From an uncultured Flavobacteriaceae bacterium (GTDB lineage: Bacteria; Bacteroidota; Bacteroidia; Flavobacteriales; Flavobacteriaceae), in NCBI GenBank assembly GCA_937929935.1, contig CALFUL010000013.1, forward strand, positions 62,001-126,000: a stretch of DNA of 64,000 bases. Direction: 5' to 3'. The translations under genes and the position numbers were made by a program. Each line of letters opens with the position of its first letter. The stretch's first letter is position 1. Below, one piece after another: positions 55,365-63,596 of this stretch. Under the pieces are notes generated by a model. The model saw only the letters and a list, made by a program, of their open reading frames with translations, did not search any database and had not been told where the DNA came from.

Positions 55365-56108
55365 ATGAAAAAATATTTAGCAATTCTCATTATTTTACTT
55401 GTTGGTATAAGTTGCGATTCAGATTCATCTAGCAGCGATGCGCAAACTTCAGCTGATGGTCAAGGTGGCTCACTAGCTCGATTTACCTTAAAAGGTAATT
55501 ATCTTTATACCGTTGATGATGCGGGTTTAAATGTATTCAACATTACTACCACTGAAGATCCTGTTAAAGTCAATTCAATACCTGTAGGTTTTAATATTGA
55601 AACTCTTTTTAGTTATAAAAACTACCTCTACATTGGTTCACAAAATGGCATGTTTATTTACGATTTAGAAAATCCTGAATTTCCTACACAATTAGCTGCC
55701 GTTGAACATTTTACGGCCTGTGATCCAGTTATAGCAAATGATACCCACGCTTATGTTACCTTACAATCAACTACTTTCTGTGGTAATAATATCAACGTTT
55801 TAGAAATATATGATGTAACTACTGTTACAGACCCTATTTTATTAAATAGTCGAAATCTTACTTCACCTAAAGGGTTGGGGTTATATGGTAATTACTTATT
55901 TGTTTGCGATGATGAAATTAAAGTTTTTGATGTATCAGTACCTGAAGAATCTAAATTGGTAACCTCTATAAATCGCAATGCTTTTGATGTTATTATACGT
56001 AATGATCTATTGATTGCTATTGGATCAACAGGTTTATATCAATACCAATTATCAAATGATGCTCAAACGGGCGTTGAAATAAAAGAATTGAGTACGTTAA
56101 GTATTTAA
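55365..56108 (+). CDS. LVIVD-repeat lipoprotein
   Basis: A 247-residue lipoprotein; signal ends LVGISC (Cys 17) followed by a Ser/Asp stretch. The rest is a run of LVIVD-like units (YTVDDAGLNVFNITTTEDPVKV, LYIGSQNGMFIYDLENPEFP), a beta-propeller type found on the cell surface. Homologous in plan to the preceding gene. A terminator follows. Confidence 0.82.
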   Translation: MKKYLAILIILLVGISCDSDSSSSDAQTSADGQGGSLARFTLKGNYLYTVDDAGLNVFNITTTEDPVKVNSIPVGFNIETLFSYKNYLYIGSQNGMFIYDLENPEFPTQLAAVEHFTACDPVIANDTHAYVTLQSTTFCGNNINVLEIYDVTTVTDPILLNSRNLTSPKGLGLYGNYLFVCDDEIKVFDVSVPEESKLVTSINRNAFDVIIRNDLLIAIGSTGLYQYQLSNDAQTGVEIKELSTLSI

Positions 56109-56127
56109 GCTGTCTCGATTATTGTGT

Positions 56128-56160
56128 AAATGGCTCTGAATAACAATCAGGGCCATTTTT
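56128..56160 (+). terminator. Terminator after the LVIVD pair
   Basis: Stem AAATGGCTCTGA / TCAGGGCCATTT (one G-T pair) with a 7-base loop and trailing Ts, about 20 bases after the stop. Confidence 0.8.
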
Positions 56161-56236
56161 ATGTATAGCCAACTTGCTTTACGCGATTAATGCTATCTTG
56201 CTACTACTCTAGCTTAATTATTAAAATTCGCAGTAC

Positions 56237-57235
56237 ATGAAATCTTTTACATTATCTGAAATCAATGATTTGTTGAATGGCACACTCGTTGGTCATAGCT
56301 CTAAGATCATTACGGGTCCTGAAGAATTACAAAAAGCACAAGCCAACCATATTACTTTTATTGGAAGTATTAAATATGTTTCTCTTTGGAAAAATTCAAA
56401 GGCATCAGTGGCTATTGTAAATGAAAATTTAGAGGTAGAAGCAGGCGAAAACAAAGCCCTTATTAAAGTTAAAAACGCTGATTTAGCCATGGTCAAAATA
56501 CTGGAAATTTTTCAACCCGACACTCCAGTTTTTGAATCAGATATTCACGCTACAGCAGTAGTACACACTACCGCAAAAATTGGCACTGGTTGCAAAATTG
56601 GCGCAAATTGTTATGTGGGTAAAAATGTTATTTTAGGAGACGGTGTGATACTTTACCCTAATGTGACCATTCTAGATGAAACTACAATTGGCAAACAATG
56701 CGTTTTTTGGTCAGGTACAGTAATTAGAGAACGCTGTAAAATTGGTCATCAGTGTATTTTTCATGCCAATGTTAGTATTGGTGCTGATGGTTTTGGGTAT
56801 CGCCCTAGTGAAGATGGGCGAGGGCTTGTGAAAATACCTCAAATTGGCACAGTAGTTATTGGCAATGATGTTGAAATTGGTGCTAATTCATGTGTAGATC
56901 GTGGTAAATTTAGTGCCACTATCATTGGCGATAATTGTAAAATTGATAATCAAGTGCAAATTGCTCATAACTGCATTATGGGTAGATCATGTATTATGGC
57001 AGGCCATAGCGGATTGGCTGGATCGGTAACCTTAGGCGACGGTGTCATAATTGGCGGTAGCGCATCAATTAAAGACCACACTACCCTACATTCAGGGGTT
57101 GTGGTTGGGGCAGGATCAGGGGTTGTAGGTGATGTGAAAGCAGGAAAAACGGTTTTAGGTTACCCTGCACAAGATTCACGCGATATGCTTAGGCAATGGG
57201 TAATGATGAGAAAATTAGCAAGAGACTCAAAATAA
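56237..57235 (+). CDS. lpxD: UDP-3-O-(3-hydroxyacyl)glucosamine N-acyltransferase
   Basis: A 332-residue protein of usual length. The N-terminal uridine-binding domain spans 1-100, and the left-handed beta helix of hexapeptide repeats spans about 110-300 (IGTGCKIGANCYVG, VEIGANSCVDRG). The catalytic His lies in QIAHNCIMG, as in LpxD. It adds the N-linked acyl chain in lipid A synthesis. Confidence 0.96.
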   Translation: MKSFTLSEINDLLNGTLVGHSSKIITGPEELQKAQANHITFIGSIKYVSLWKNSKASVAIVNENLEVEAGENKALIKVKNADLAMVKILEIFQPDTPVFESDIHATAVVHTTAKIGTGCKIGANCYVGKNVILGDGVILYPNVTILDETTIGKQCVFWSGTVIRERCKIGHQCIFHANVSIGADGFGYRPSEDGRGLVKIPQIGTVVIGNDVEIGANSCVDRGKFSATIIGDNCKIDNQVQIAHNCIMGRSCIMAGHSGLAGSVTLGDGVIIGGSASIKDHTTLHSGVVVGAGSGVVGDVKAGKTVLGYPAQDSRDMLRQWVMMRKLARDSK

Positions 57236-57293
57236 ATTTATATAGTTTTTAAAATATAAGCTGCGAAAATTCAGACAATTAAAGATTAAATAC

Positions 57294-57301
57294 TATATTT
57301 G
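57294..57301 (+). promoter_or_regulatory. -7 box of the cold-shock gene
   Basis: TATATTTG matches TAnnTTTG, 29 bases before the ATG at 57331. No clear -33 TTTG. Confidence 0.45.
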
Positions 57302-57330
57302 GCTTTTAATAATTATTTAATTTTAGTATT

Positions 57331-57525
57331 ATGAGTAAAGGAACAGTAAAATTCTTCAACGATTCCAAAGGTTACGGTTTTATCACTGAAGATGGTTCGA
57401 ACGAAGATCATTTTGTGCATATTTCAGGTTTAATCGATGAGATTAGAGAAGGTGATGTTGTAGAATTTGAATTACAACAAGGTAAAAAAGGATTGAACGC
57501 CGTTAATGTAAAGGTAGTAGACTAA
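57331..57525 (+). CDS. Cold-shock domain protein (CspA family)
   Basis: A 64-residue single cold-shock domain. RNP1 is KGYGFIT and RNP2 is HFVHISG. It binds single-stranded RNA/DNA and melts mRNA structure. Monocistronic, with its own promoter and a strong terminator. Confidence 0.95.
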   Translation: MSKGTVKFFNDSKGYGFITEDGSNEDHFVHISGLIDEIREGDVVEFELQQGKKGLNAVNVKVVD

Positions 57526-57557
57526 GATAAGGTTACATAAAACTTTTTTAGAACGTT

Positions 57558-57583
57558 AAAAGCTCCGATGAATCGGAGCTTTT
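57558..57583 (+). terminator. Terminator after the cold-shock gene
   Basis: 11-bp stem AAAAGCTCCGA / TCGGAGCTTTT with a TGAA loop, and more Ts after it. Confidence 0.88.
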
Positions 57584-57822
57584 TTTTGTGCCTTACTTTT
57601 AAGAACTTTCATTTTTCTTCAAATGCAATTGCATCAATCTAAGAACAGCACATATTTAGCATATTGGCAATAAGGCACAGAAATCATTAAATAGTTTATA
57701 AATTATTAACAATAATTTGAAAAAATAACAAAAAATGATCCAAGAGTCATAATATTTTTAAATGTAAAACGTTATATTGTAAGCCAACTAAGAGCCCCAC
57801 TCTTATTTAAAACTTAAGCCTT

Positions 57823-57924
57823 ATGATGACACTACTTAGTGCGCTATTTATTTTGCTGGCTATTAACGTAGCCTTATTAAGATTCAGTTCTATGGAAATT
57901 GAAAACCCATATAAAGTAGGGTAA
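57823..57924 (+). CDS. Tiny membrane ORF 1 (33 aa)
   Basis: ATG-initiated 33-codon ORF with one membrane helix (LLSALFILLAINVALLRFS) and the end SMEIENPYKVG. Not in the ORF track. The core AIN-x-x-LL-x-FS recurs in the next ORF, which starts one base after this stop. The paired likeness and the terminator after them suggest real small proteins. Confidence 0.55.
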   Translation: MMTLLSALFILLAINVALLRFSSMEIENPYKVG

Positions 57925-57925
57925 A

Positions 57926-58042
57926 TTGAAACTGAGCTGTTTTGTAATAAAACAGTCTAGTTTGATTTCTTTTATTTTAATTCTAATCGTCTTGATTGCA
58001 ATAAATTTAATTTTATTGCTGTTCAGCGTGAATGAAAAATAA
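57926..58042 (+). CDS. Tiny membrane ORF 2 (38 aa), related to ORF 1
   Basis: A 38-codon ORF with a TTG start. One membrane helix (SFILILIVLIAINLILLLFS) ends in VNEK. The AINLILLLFS part parallels AINVALLRFS of ORF 1. Its stop is at the foot of the terminator stem. Too short for the track; start uncertain. Confidence 0.5.
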   Translation: MKLSCFVIKQSSLISFILILIVLIAINLILLLFSVNEK

Positions 58043-58079
58043 AAAACTCCTTAACCACATGATGGCTAAGGAGTTTTTT
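58041..58079. terminator. Two-way terminator between the tiny ORFs and the PPIase gene
   Basis: 13-bp perfect stem AAAAAACTCCTTA / TAAGGAGTTTTTT with a 13-base loop between converging genes; it has Ts on both strands. Confidence 0.85.
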
Positions 58080-58105
58080 ATTTTTAGAAAATTCTTCTGT
58101 TTTAT

Positions 58106-59038
58106 CTAGCCAACTTTCATTAACTCAACATCAAAAATTAAGGTCGCATTTGGCGGTATAACACCACCAGCACCTGTACTACCATACCCTAATTCTGAAG
58201 GAATAACAAAACGAGCTTTATCGCCTACTCTTAAAAGTGAGATACCTTCATCCCATCCTTTGATGACCTGACCTATTCCTAATTGAAATGAAATAGGGTC
58301 ATTTCTTTTGTATGATGAATCAAAAACTTGTCCGTTAAGTAAAGATCCTTCGTAGTGAACAGACACCTGTTGCCCTGAAGTCGCTTGATCGCCACTACCC
58401 TTTTGTATGATTTTATAACGTAAGCCTGAATCTGTAGCTTCAAAACCTGCTGCTACCTTATCTAATTCAGCAGCTTGTTTTGCATTTTCTTCGGCAATTC
58501 TTCCGGCTTTAGAACTTTTAAATTCTTCAAAAGCAGCGACTGCGTCAAAACTTTCAGCAGCTTCACCTAATCTCACAATTTCAAGACTTTCAATGGCATC
58601 GCCTTGCGCCACAGAATCAACAATATCTTGACCTGATGCGACATGACCAAAAACAGTATGCTTGTTATCTAACCAAGGTGTTGCGATATGGGTAATGAAA
58701 AATTGACTTCCGTTAGTACCTGGCCCAGCATTAGCCATTGAAAGTACTCCGGGTTCATTATGACTTAGGTCAGCATGAAATTCATCATCAAATTTATAGC
58801 CAGCGTCTCCGGTACCAGTACCTAGAGGACAACCACCCTGAATCATAAAATCTGGAATTACCCTATGAAATTTTAATCCGTTGTAGTATGGTTCGCCTTC
58901 AGCTTTGGCTGAATTTTTCAATTTACCCTCAGCAAGGGCAACAAAATTACCAACCGTACCCGGTGTTTTGTCATGGGTAAGCTTAACTAGTATTTCGCCT
59001 TTTGATGTATTGAATTTTGCGTAGATTCCTTCTTGCAT
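58106..59038 (-). CDS. Cyclophilin-FKBP fusion peptidyl-prolyl isomerase
   Basis: A 310-residue protein without signal peptide. Residues 1-155 are a cyclophilin (FHRVIPDFMIQGG, NGSQFFIT, WLDNKHTVFG), residues 160-200 a helical Ala/Glu/Lys linker, and residues 205-310 an FKBP domain (VSVHYEGSLLNGQVFDSS, GWDEGISLLRVGDKARFVIP, IPPNATLIFDVEL). Fusions in this order are known in flavobacteria as CFBP. Both active-site sets look complete, so it should speed proline isomerisation in the cytoplasm through two domains. Confidence 0.93.
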   Translation of the reverse strand: MQEGIYAKFNTSKGEILVKLTHDKTPGTVGNFVALAEGKLKNSAKAEGEPYYNGLKFHRVIPDFMIQGGCPLGTGTGDAGYKFDDEFHADLSHNEPGVLSMANAGPGTNGSQFFITHIATPWLDNKHTVFGHVASGQDIVDSVAQGDAIESLEIVRLGEAAESFDAVAAFEEFKSSKAGRIAEENAKQAAELDKVAAGFEATDSGLRYKIIQKGSGDQATSGQQVSVHYEGSLLNGQVFDSSYKRNDPISFQLGIGQVIKGWDEGISLLRVGDKARFVIPSELGYGSTGAGGVIPPNATLIFDVELMKVG

Positions 59039-59086
59039 TGTTCGATTTTTTAATGAATCGCAAAGGTAGGAAATTTGCTAAATTAT

Positions 59087-60466
59087 TTATTCACTTATAA
59101 TACCGTATTTGTCAAATAAATAAATCAAACTAGTCATAGCCGCGGCACCTAACTCTAACTCTCGTTTATTCACATGCTCAAACGTATCATTCTCTGCGTG
59201 ATGATGGTCAAAATAGCGTTGCGAATCAGGTCTGAGACCGGCAAGTACAATGCCGTCTTCTTTTAATGGGCCTATATCTGCACCCGAACCTCCTTTTACA
59301 AAAAGATGTACCATATAAGGTTCAAAAAGAGAAGCCCAAGATTGCGCTTGTTTCAAATTTGCATCTGAACAATCAAAAGAGAAACCTCTGGGGGTAAAGC
59401 CGCCAGCATCACTTTCAAGACCAAATACATGTTTCTCATTCTTAGTTTTGGCAACTTTCGCATATTCATTGCCTCCTCGCAAACCATTTTCTTCATTCAT
59501 AAAAAGTACAGTTCTAATGGTTCGTTGTGGTTTATAGCCTGATTTTTTTATCAAACGAAGCACCTCTATACTTTGAACACAGCCAGCACCATCATCATGT
59601 GAGCCATCACCTAAATCCCACGAATCTAAATGACCCCCAACTACCATGATTTCATCTGGTTTGGTACTGCCTTTAATTTCTCCGATAACATTGAAAGACT
59701 CCACATCTTCTAGTTGTCTACAATTCAGTTTAAAAAAGAAATTCAACTCAGAATTTAATTTCAGCGTTGCACTTAAAAAATCTGCTCCGTTGGTACTTAT
59801 TGCAGCAGCCGGAATACGCTCATTTACAGGTGTATCGCCATAACTCATTGAACCTGTGTGCGGAAAATCATCTTGTCTTAAATTCATAGAACGTACAATG
59901 ACCCCAAGGGCTTCATACTTACCAGCTTCAGCAGCACCTGCATAACGCTGGTCTACGCAACCAGAATACGCTTGAAAGGTATTGATCAATGAGGCATTCA
60001 TTGGTCTGTTAAAAAAAACAATATTACCTGATATCTTTTCTTTACCAAGTGTCTCCAATTCTTTTATACTTTGTACCTCAATTACTTTGGCTTTAATTCC
60101 TCTTCCGCCGGTGGCCACTGAACCGCCTAATGCACAAATAGGCACATTATTGGTAACCCCTGGTGCCGTTTCAATATATGCAAATTCAGGTGCTCCTCTA
60201 ACCCATTTAGGCACCATTACTGGTTGTAACCATACACGGTCTAAGCTTAATGAATCTAATTGCCTTTTGGTATAATCTACCGCCTGCTGCGCTTCAACAG
60301 ACCCAGAAAGTCGCCCCCCTATTCTATTTGATAAGTGACGAAGCCATTCATAGCTTTGACCTTCATTAAGTGCTAAATCATAAAACTCGCGAAGTTGTTC
60401 TGTATCTTCATTTTGAGCAAAAGCAACGGTGGTAATAAAAAATATGAATACAAATAGTTTCTTCAT
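59087..60466 (-). CDS. Secreted M28-family metallopeptidase
   Basis: A 459-residue protein with signal ending TVAFAQ. The peptidase domain has the zinc ligands in VVGGHLDSWDLG (His and Asp), DDGAGC (Asp), FMNEENGLRGG (catalytic and ligand Glu), VFGLESDAGG, and the last His in HHHAENDTFEHV. A PA-like insert lies around 100-240. It is an aminopeptidase/carboxypeptidase exported to the periplasm or outside. Its start overlaps the PPK2 stop by one base. Confidence 0.92.
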   Translation of the reverse strand: MKKLFVFIFFITTVAFAQNEDTEQLREFYDLALNEGQSYEWLRHLSNRIGGRLSGSVEAQQAVDYTKRQLDSLSLDRVWLQPVMVPKWVRGAPEFAYIETAPGVTNNVPICALGGSVATGGRGIKAKVIEVQSIKELETLGKEKISGNIVFFNRPMNASLINTFQAYSGCVDQRYAGAAEAGKYEALGVIVRSMNLRQDDFPHTGSMSYGDTPVNERIPAAAISTNGADFLSATLKLNSELNFFFKLNCRQLEDVESFNVIGEIKGSTKPDEIMVVGGHLDSWDLGDGSHDDGAGCVQSIEVLRLIKKSGYKPQRTIRTVLFMNEENGLRGGNEYAKVAKTKNEKHVFGLESDAGGFTPRGFSFDCSDANLKQAQSWASLFEPYMVHLFVKGGSGADIGPLKEDGIVLAGLRPDSQRYFDHHHAENDTFEHVNKRELELGAAAMTSLIYLFDKYGIISE

Positions 60467-61347
60467 TAGTTTTCACTTTCTAATTGAATTTTATAGTCTT
60501 CTAAATTAGCCTTTATTTTCGGAGATAACTCTGGCTCTTGAACATCTTTGTATTTTTTTAACTCTTTTAATAAAATACTTGCAACAATATTTCGGGCTGC
60601 TTTTTTGTTGTCTGCAGGTATAATATACCAAGGCGCATGTTCTTTTGAAGTGGCATTAACTGCCTCTTGATAACAGTCTTGATAAGCATCCCAAAGTTTA
60701 CGTTCTTTTAAATCACTCGGAGAGAATTTCCAGTTTTTTTCTTTCAATGCTAATCTTCTCAATAAACGCTGCCTTTGTTCTTCTTTAGACAGATGTAAAA
60801 AGAACTTAAAAATTAAAGTGCCATTGTCAGCAAGATGCTGTTCAAAATTATTAATTTCTTCATACCGTCTATTCCAGAACTTTTGATTAATATTTTCTAC
60901 CTTATGAATACCTGGTAGCTGTTCACCTAATATATATTCTGGATGCACTTTAGTAACCAAAACATTTTCATAATGTGTCCGGTTAAAAACGCCAAACTTG
61001 CCCTTGGCAGGTAAGGCAATATAATGTCGCCATAGGTAATCATGACTCAATTCTAATTCAGTGGGCACTTTAAAGCTATGCACTTCAATACCCCTAACAT
61101 TAAAATCTTTAAAAACTTCACGAATTAAACTGTCCTTTCCAGCCGTATCCATTCCTTGTAAACAAATGAGTACGCTGTATTTATTATGGGCATACAAGGT
61201 ATCTTGAAATTTACCCAGTTCTTTTCTTATTTTGTGTAAATTCTTTTTTAACTCCTTATCGGTAGCATCTAGATTGGTACGTGAAGGGTAATCTGCCAGT
61301 TTTACCTTGTTACGTACCTTATACTTGTCAATTTCTATTGAATTCAT
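60466..61347 (-). CDS. ppk2: PPK2-family polyphosphate kinase
   Basis: A 293-residue protein. Walker A is CLQGMDTAGKDSLIR near residue 60, the lid/Walker B region FNRTHYENVL near 120, and SPSDLKERKLWDAYQDCYQEA and WYIIPADNKKAAR close the family pattern. It phosphorylates nucleotides with polyphosphate. I prefer the ATG 61347 (MNSIEIDKYKV) to the track's 61386. Confidence 0.92.
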   Translation of the reverse strand: MNSIEIDKYKVRNKVKLADYPSRTNLDATDKELKKNLHKIRKELGKFQDTLYAHNKYSVLICLQGMDTAGKDSLIREVFKDFNVRGIEVHSFKVPTELELSHDYLWRHYIALPAKGKFGVFNRTHYENVLVTKVHPEYILGEQLPGIHKVENINQKFWNRRYEEINNFEQHLADNGTLIFKFFLHLSKEEQRQRLLRRLALKEKNWKFSPSDLKERKLWDAYQDCYQEAVNATSKEHAPWYIIPADNKKAARNIVASILLKELKKYKDVQEPELSPKIKANLEDYKIQLESEN

Positions 61348-61443
61348 GTGCTTAATATAAAATATTTTATCGTTGAAATGCATCAAATGTTAAAAAAAAT
61401 GACGCTTAATCTGCATAAAAAATCACTTTAGCCAATATATACA

Positions 61444-61474
61444 AAAGTAGGGTGCACCCATCGAAAAAAGTAGG
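61444..61474 (+). promoter_or_regulatory. AAAGTAGG double box upstream of a secreted protein gene
   Basis: AAAGTAGGGT at 61444 and AAAGTAGG at 61467, same strand, 23 bases apart, 73 bases before the ATG at 61547. The same core stands upstream of 54840 and inside tiny ORF 1. It could be a tandem regulator site. Confidence 0.35.
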
Positions 61475-61546
61475 TGGTAATTGTAGTTTTGAATTAATTT
61501 TGAAGTTGAAATAAACCCAAATTTTCAACCCTTTAGTACCTACGTT

Positions 61547-62272
61547 ATGAAATTTTCAAATGCTATACTATCAGTTTTACTGATTTGCTTATTTTCTTCT
61601 TTTTCTTCAGGTGAAGATTGCCAGTACGCTGGTTCAAACATCAATTACATCAACACGCAGACTATAAAAGCAATTGATGCAAAAGAACTGCATAAAAGTA
61701 AATATTATACCTATAAAGCACTTACTGCCATTTACAAGACTCAGAAAGAATTAAAAAATTGTGGCTGTCAAAAGGCTGCATATAATCTAGAAGAAAGTCA
61801 ATATTTGTTCAAAAAAGCAACTAAAGTGGGTTCTTTAAAAGAAGCTAAAGCTTTATTAATTGAAGCCCAAAACAAAGCCAAAAAAAGTTTAAAAGAACTT
61901 CAAAACCATCATCGTCATGAAAAATATGAATCTGATATTAATGTAGCAATAGATGCAGTTGGTGCCGCACAAAAAAAATACACATATACATCTATCACAT
62001 CTAATAATAAGGCGATGTATCAGATTATTGACCTATCACTAGTAAAATACAAAAAGTCTTTAGAAAAGGTTATAAATACAGTGGATTGCCCAGAAGCACT
62101 AGCGTATGTAAACGGAGTGTTTGAACACTGTGAAAAGCAATTATTACGTACTGATTTAAGCGATGTTAAAAAATACTACAACCTACAAACCAAACTAATT
62201 ACTGAAGCTGCCTTAGTCAAATTGAAAAACTGCAATGCTTCAAAAGAAACGCAAATAGTTTCAAATAAATAG
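61547..62272 (+). CDS. Secreted helical protein, unknown
   Basis: A 241-residue protein with signal ending LFSSFSSG. The mature part is almost wholly helical with Lys-rich heptad-like stretches and six Cys, including NCGCQKA and NTVDC. It may be periplasmic. Not recognised. Confidence 0.65.
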   Translation: MKFSNAILSVLLICLFSSFSSGEDCQYAGSNINYINTQTIKAIDAKELHKSKYYTYKALTAIYKTQKELKNCGCQKAAYNLEESQYLFKKATKVGSLKEAKALLIEAQNKAKKSLKELQNHHRHEKYESDINVAIDAVGAAQKKYTYTSITSNNKAMYQIIDLSLVKYKKSLEKVINTVDCPEALAYVNGVFEHCEKQLLRTDLSDVKKYYNLQTKLITEAALVKLKNCNASKETQIVSNK

Positions 62273-62279
62273 CGATTGG

Positions 62280-63443
62280 CTATTTACTTGCAAATAACTT
62301 CACATCTTCTTCAGTAACTTGTGGACTACCTAAGATAATTAGGCGCTCAACAACGTTTCTCAATTCACGTATATTACCTGTCCAGTCATAGGCCTTGAGC
62401 AATTTTATTGCTTTTTCTGAAAAAACCTTGGGTGCAATACCTTGCTCACTTGCTATTTTTGAGGCGAAATACGCAATCAACAATGGTATGTCTTCACGGC
62501 GATCATTTAAAGCAGGAACTTTAATTAAAATCACTGCCAATCTGTGATACAAATCTTCACGAAAATTTCCGTCGGCGATTTCTTTTTTCAAATCTTTATT
62601 GGTTGCTGCTAAAACACGAACATCAACCTTTATATCTTTATCAGTACCTACTCTTGAAATTTTATTTTCTTGAAGTGCGCGCAGTACTTTTGCTTGCGCT
62701 GAAAGACTCATATCGCCAATTTCGTCAAGAAAAATTGTGCCTTTATTAGCAGCTTCAAATTTACCTGCGCGGTCTTTAACAGCAGAGGTAAACGCGCCTT
62801 TCACATGACCAAAGAGTTCACTTTCAATCAATTCAGAAGGTATGGCAGCACAATTCACTTCAATAAATGGCGCTGAACTTCTTGGGCTTTTTTGATGTAA
62901 CCAATGTGCTACTAATTCTTTACCCGTACCATTTGATCCCGTAATTAAAACTCTGGCATCAGTAGGCGCTACCTTTTCAATCATATCTTTAATGACATCA
63001 ATCTCTTTGCTCTTGCCCACCATCTCATAATTCTTGCCTACCTTCTTTTTGAGGATCTTATTCTCAACCACCAATTCTTTTCGGTCTAAGGCATTGCGTA
63101 CACTGGTCAAAAGTCTATTCAAATCTGGCGGTTTAGAAATATAATCAAAAGCTCCGGCACGCATTGTACCCACGGCAGTATTCAAATCACCATGGCCTGA
63201 AATCATAATAAACGGAATCTCTGGTTTTATTTTACGAGCAGCTTCTAAGACCTCAACACCATCCATTTTTGGCATTTTGATATCACAAAGCACTAAATCA
63301 TAATCGTTATTTTTTACCGCCTCGATACCTCTGAGTCCGTCTTCAGCTTCCTCTACTTGGTAGCTATCACTCTCTTCAGAAAGAATCTTAACCAAAACCC
63401 TTCTAATCGCCGCTTCATCTTCAATAACTAATATTTTTGACAT
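62280..63443 (-). CDS. NtrC-like sigma54 response regulator without DNA-binding domain
   Basis: A 387-residue regulator. The receiver domain has the phospho-Asp in LVLCDIKMPKMDG near residue 55. The AAA+ domain has Walker A GSNGTGKE, Walker B TIFLDEIGDM and the arginine finger region. The sigma54-contact loop reads GAFTSA instead of GAFTGA. The protein ends at DVKLFASK after the AAA+ lid (GNIRELRNVVERL), so the Fis-type HTH is missing. It must work without direct DNA binding, or by a partner. Confidence 0.92.
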   Translation of the reverse strand: MSKILVIEDEAAIRRVLVKILSEESDSYQVEEAEDGLRGIEAVKNNDYDLVLCDIKMPKMDGVEVLEAARKIKPEIPFIMISGHGDLNTAVGTMRAGAFDYISKPPDLNRLLTSVRNALDRKELVVENKILKKKVGKNYEMVGKSKEIDVIKDMIEKVAPTDARVLITGSNGTGKELVAHWLHQKSPRSSAPFIEVNCAAIPSELIESELFGHVKGAFTSAVKDRAGKFEAANKGTIFLDEIGDMSLSAQAKVLRALQENKISRVGTDKDIKVDVRVLAATNKDLKKEIADGNFREDLYHRLAVILIKVPALNDRREDIPLLIAYFASKIASEQGIAPKVFSEKAIKLLKAYDWTGNIRELRNVVERLIILGSPQVTEEDVKLFASK

Positions 63444-63596
63444 TTTTTTTGAATTAAAAGATTCCTATTTTAAATCTTGTTCGAAGATATATATTTCCTC
63501 GGTCATTTATTACTGATGCTTGATTATGTCACAACCAACGTGTAATCATCAACTAATAAGAAGGCAAATGCTGTTCATAACCTCACTCAATTATTC

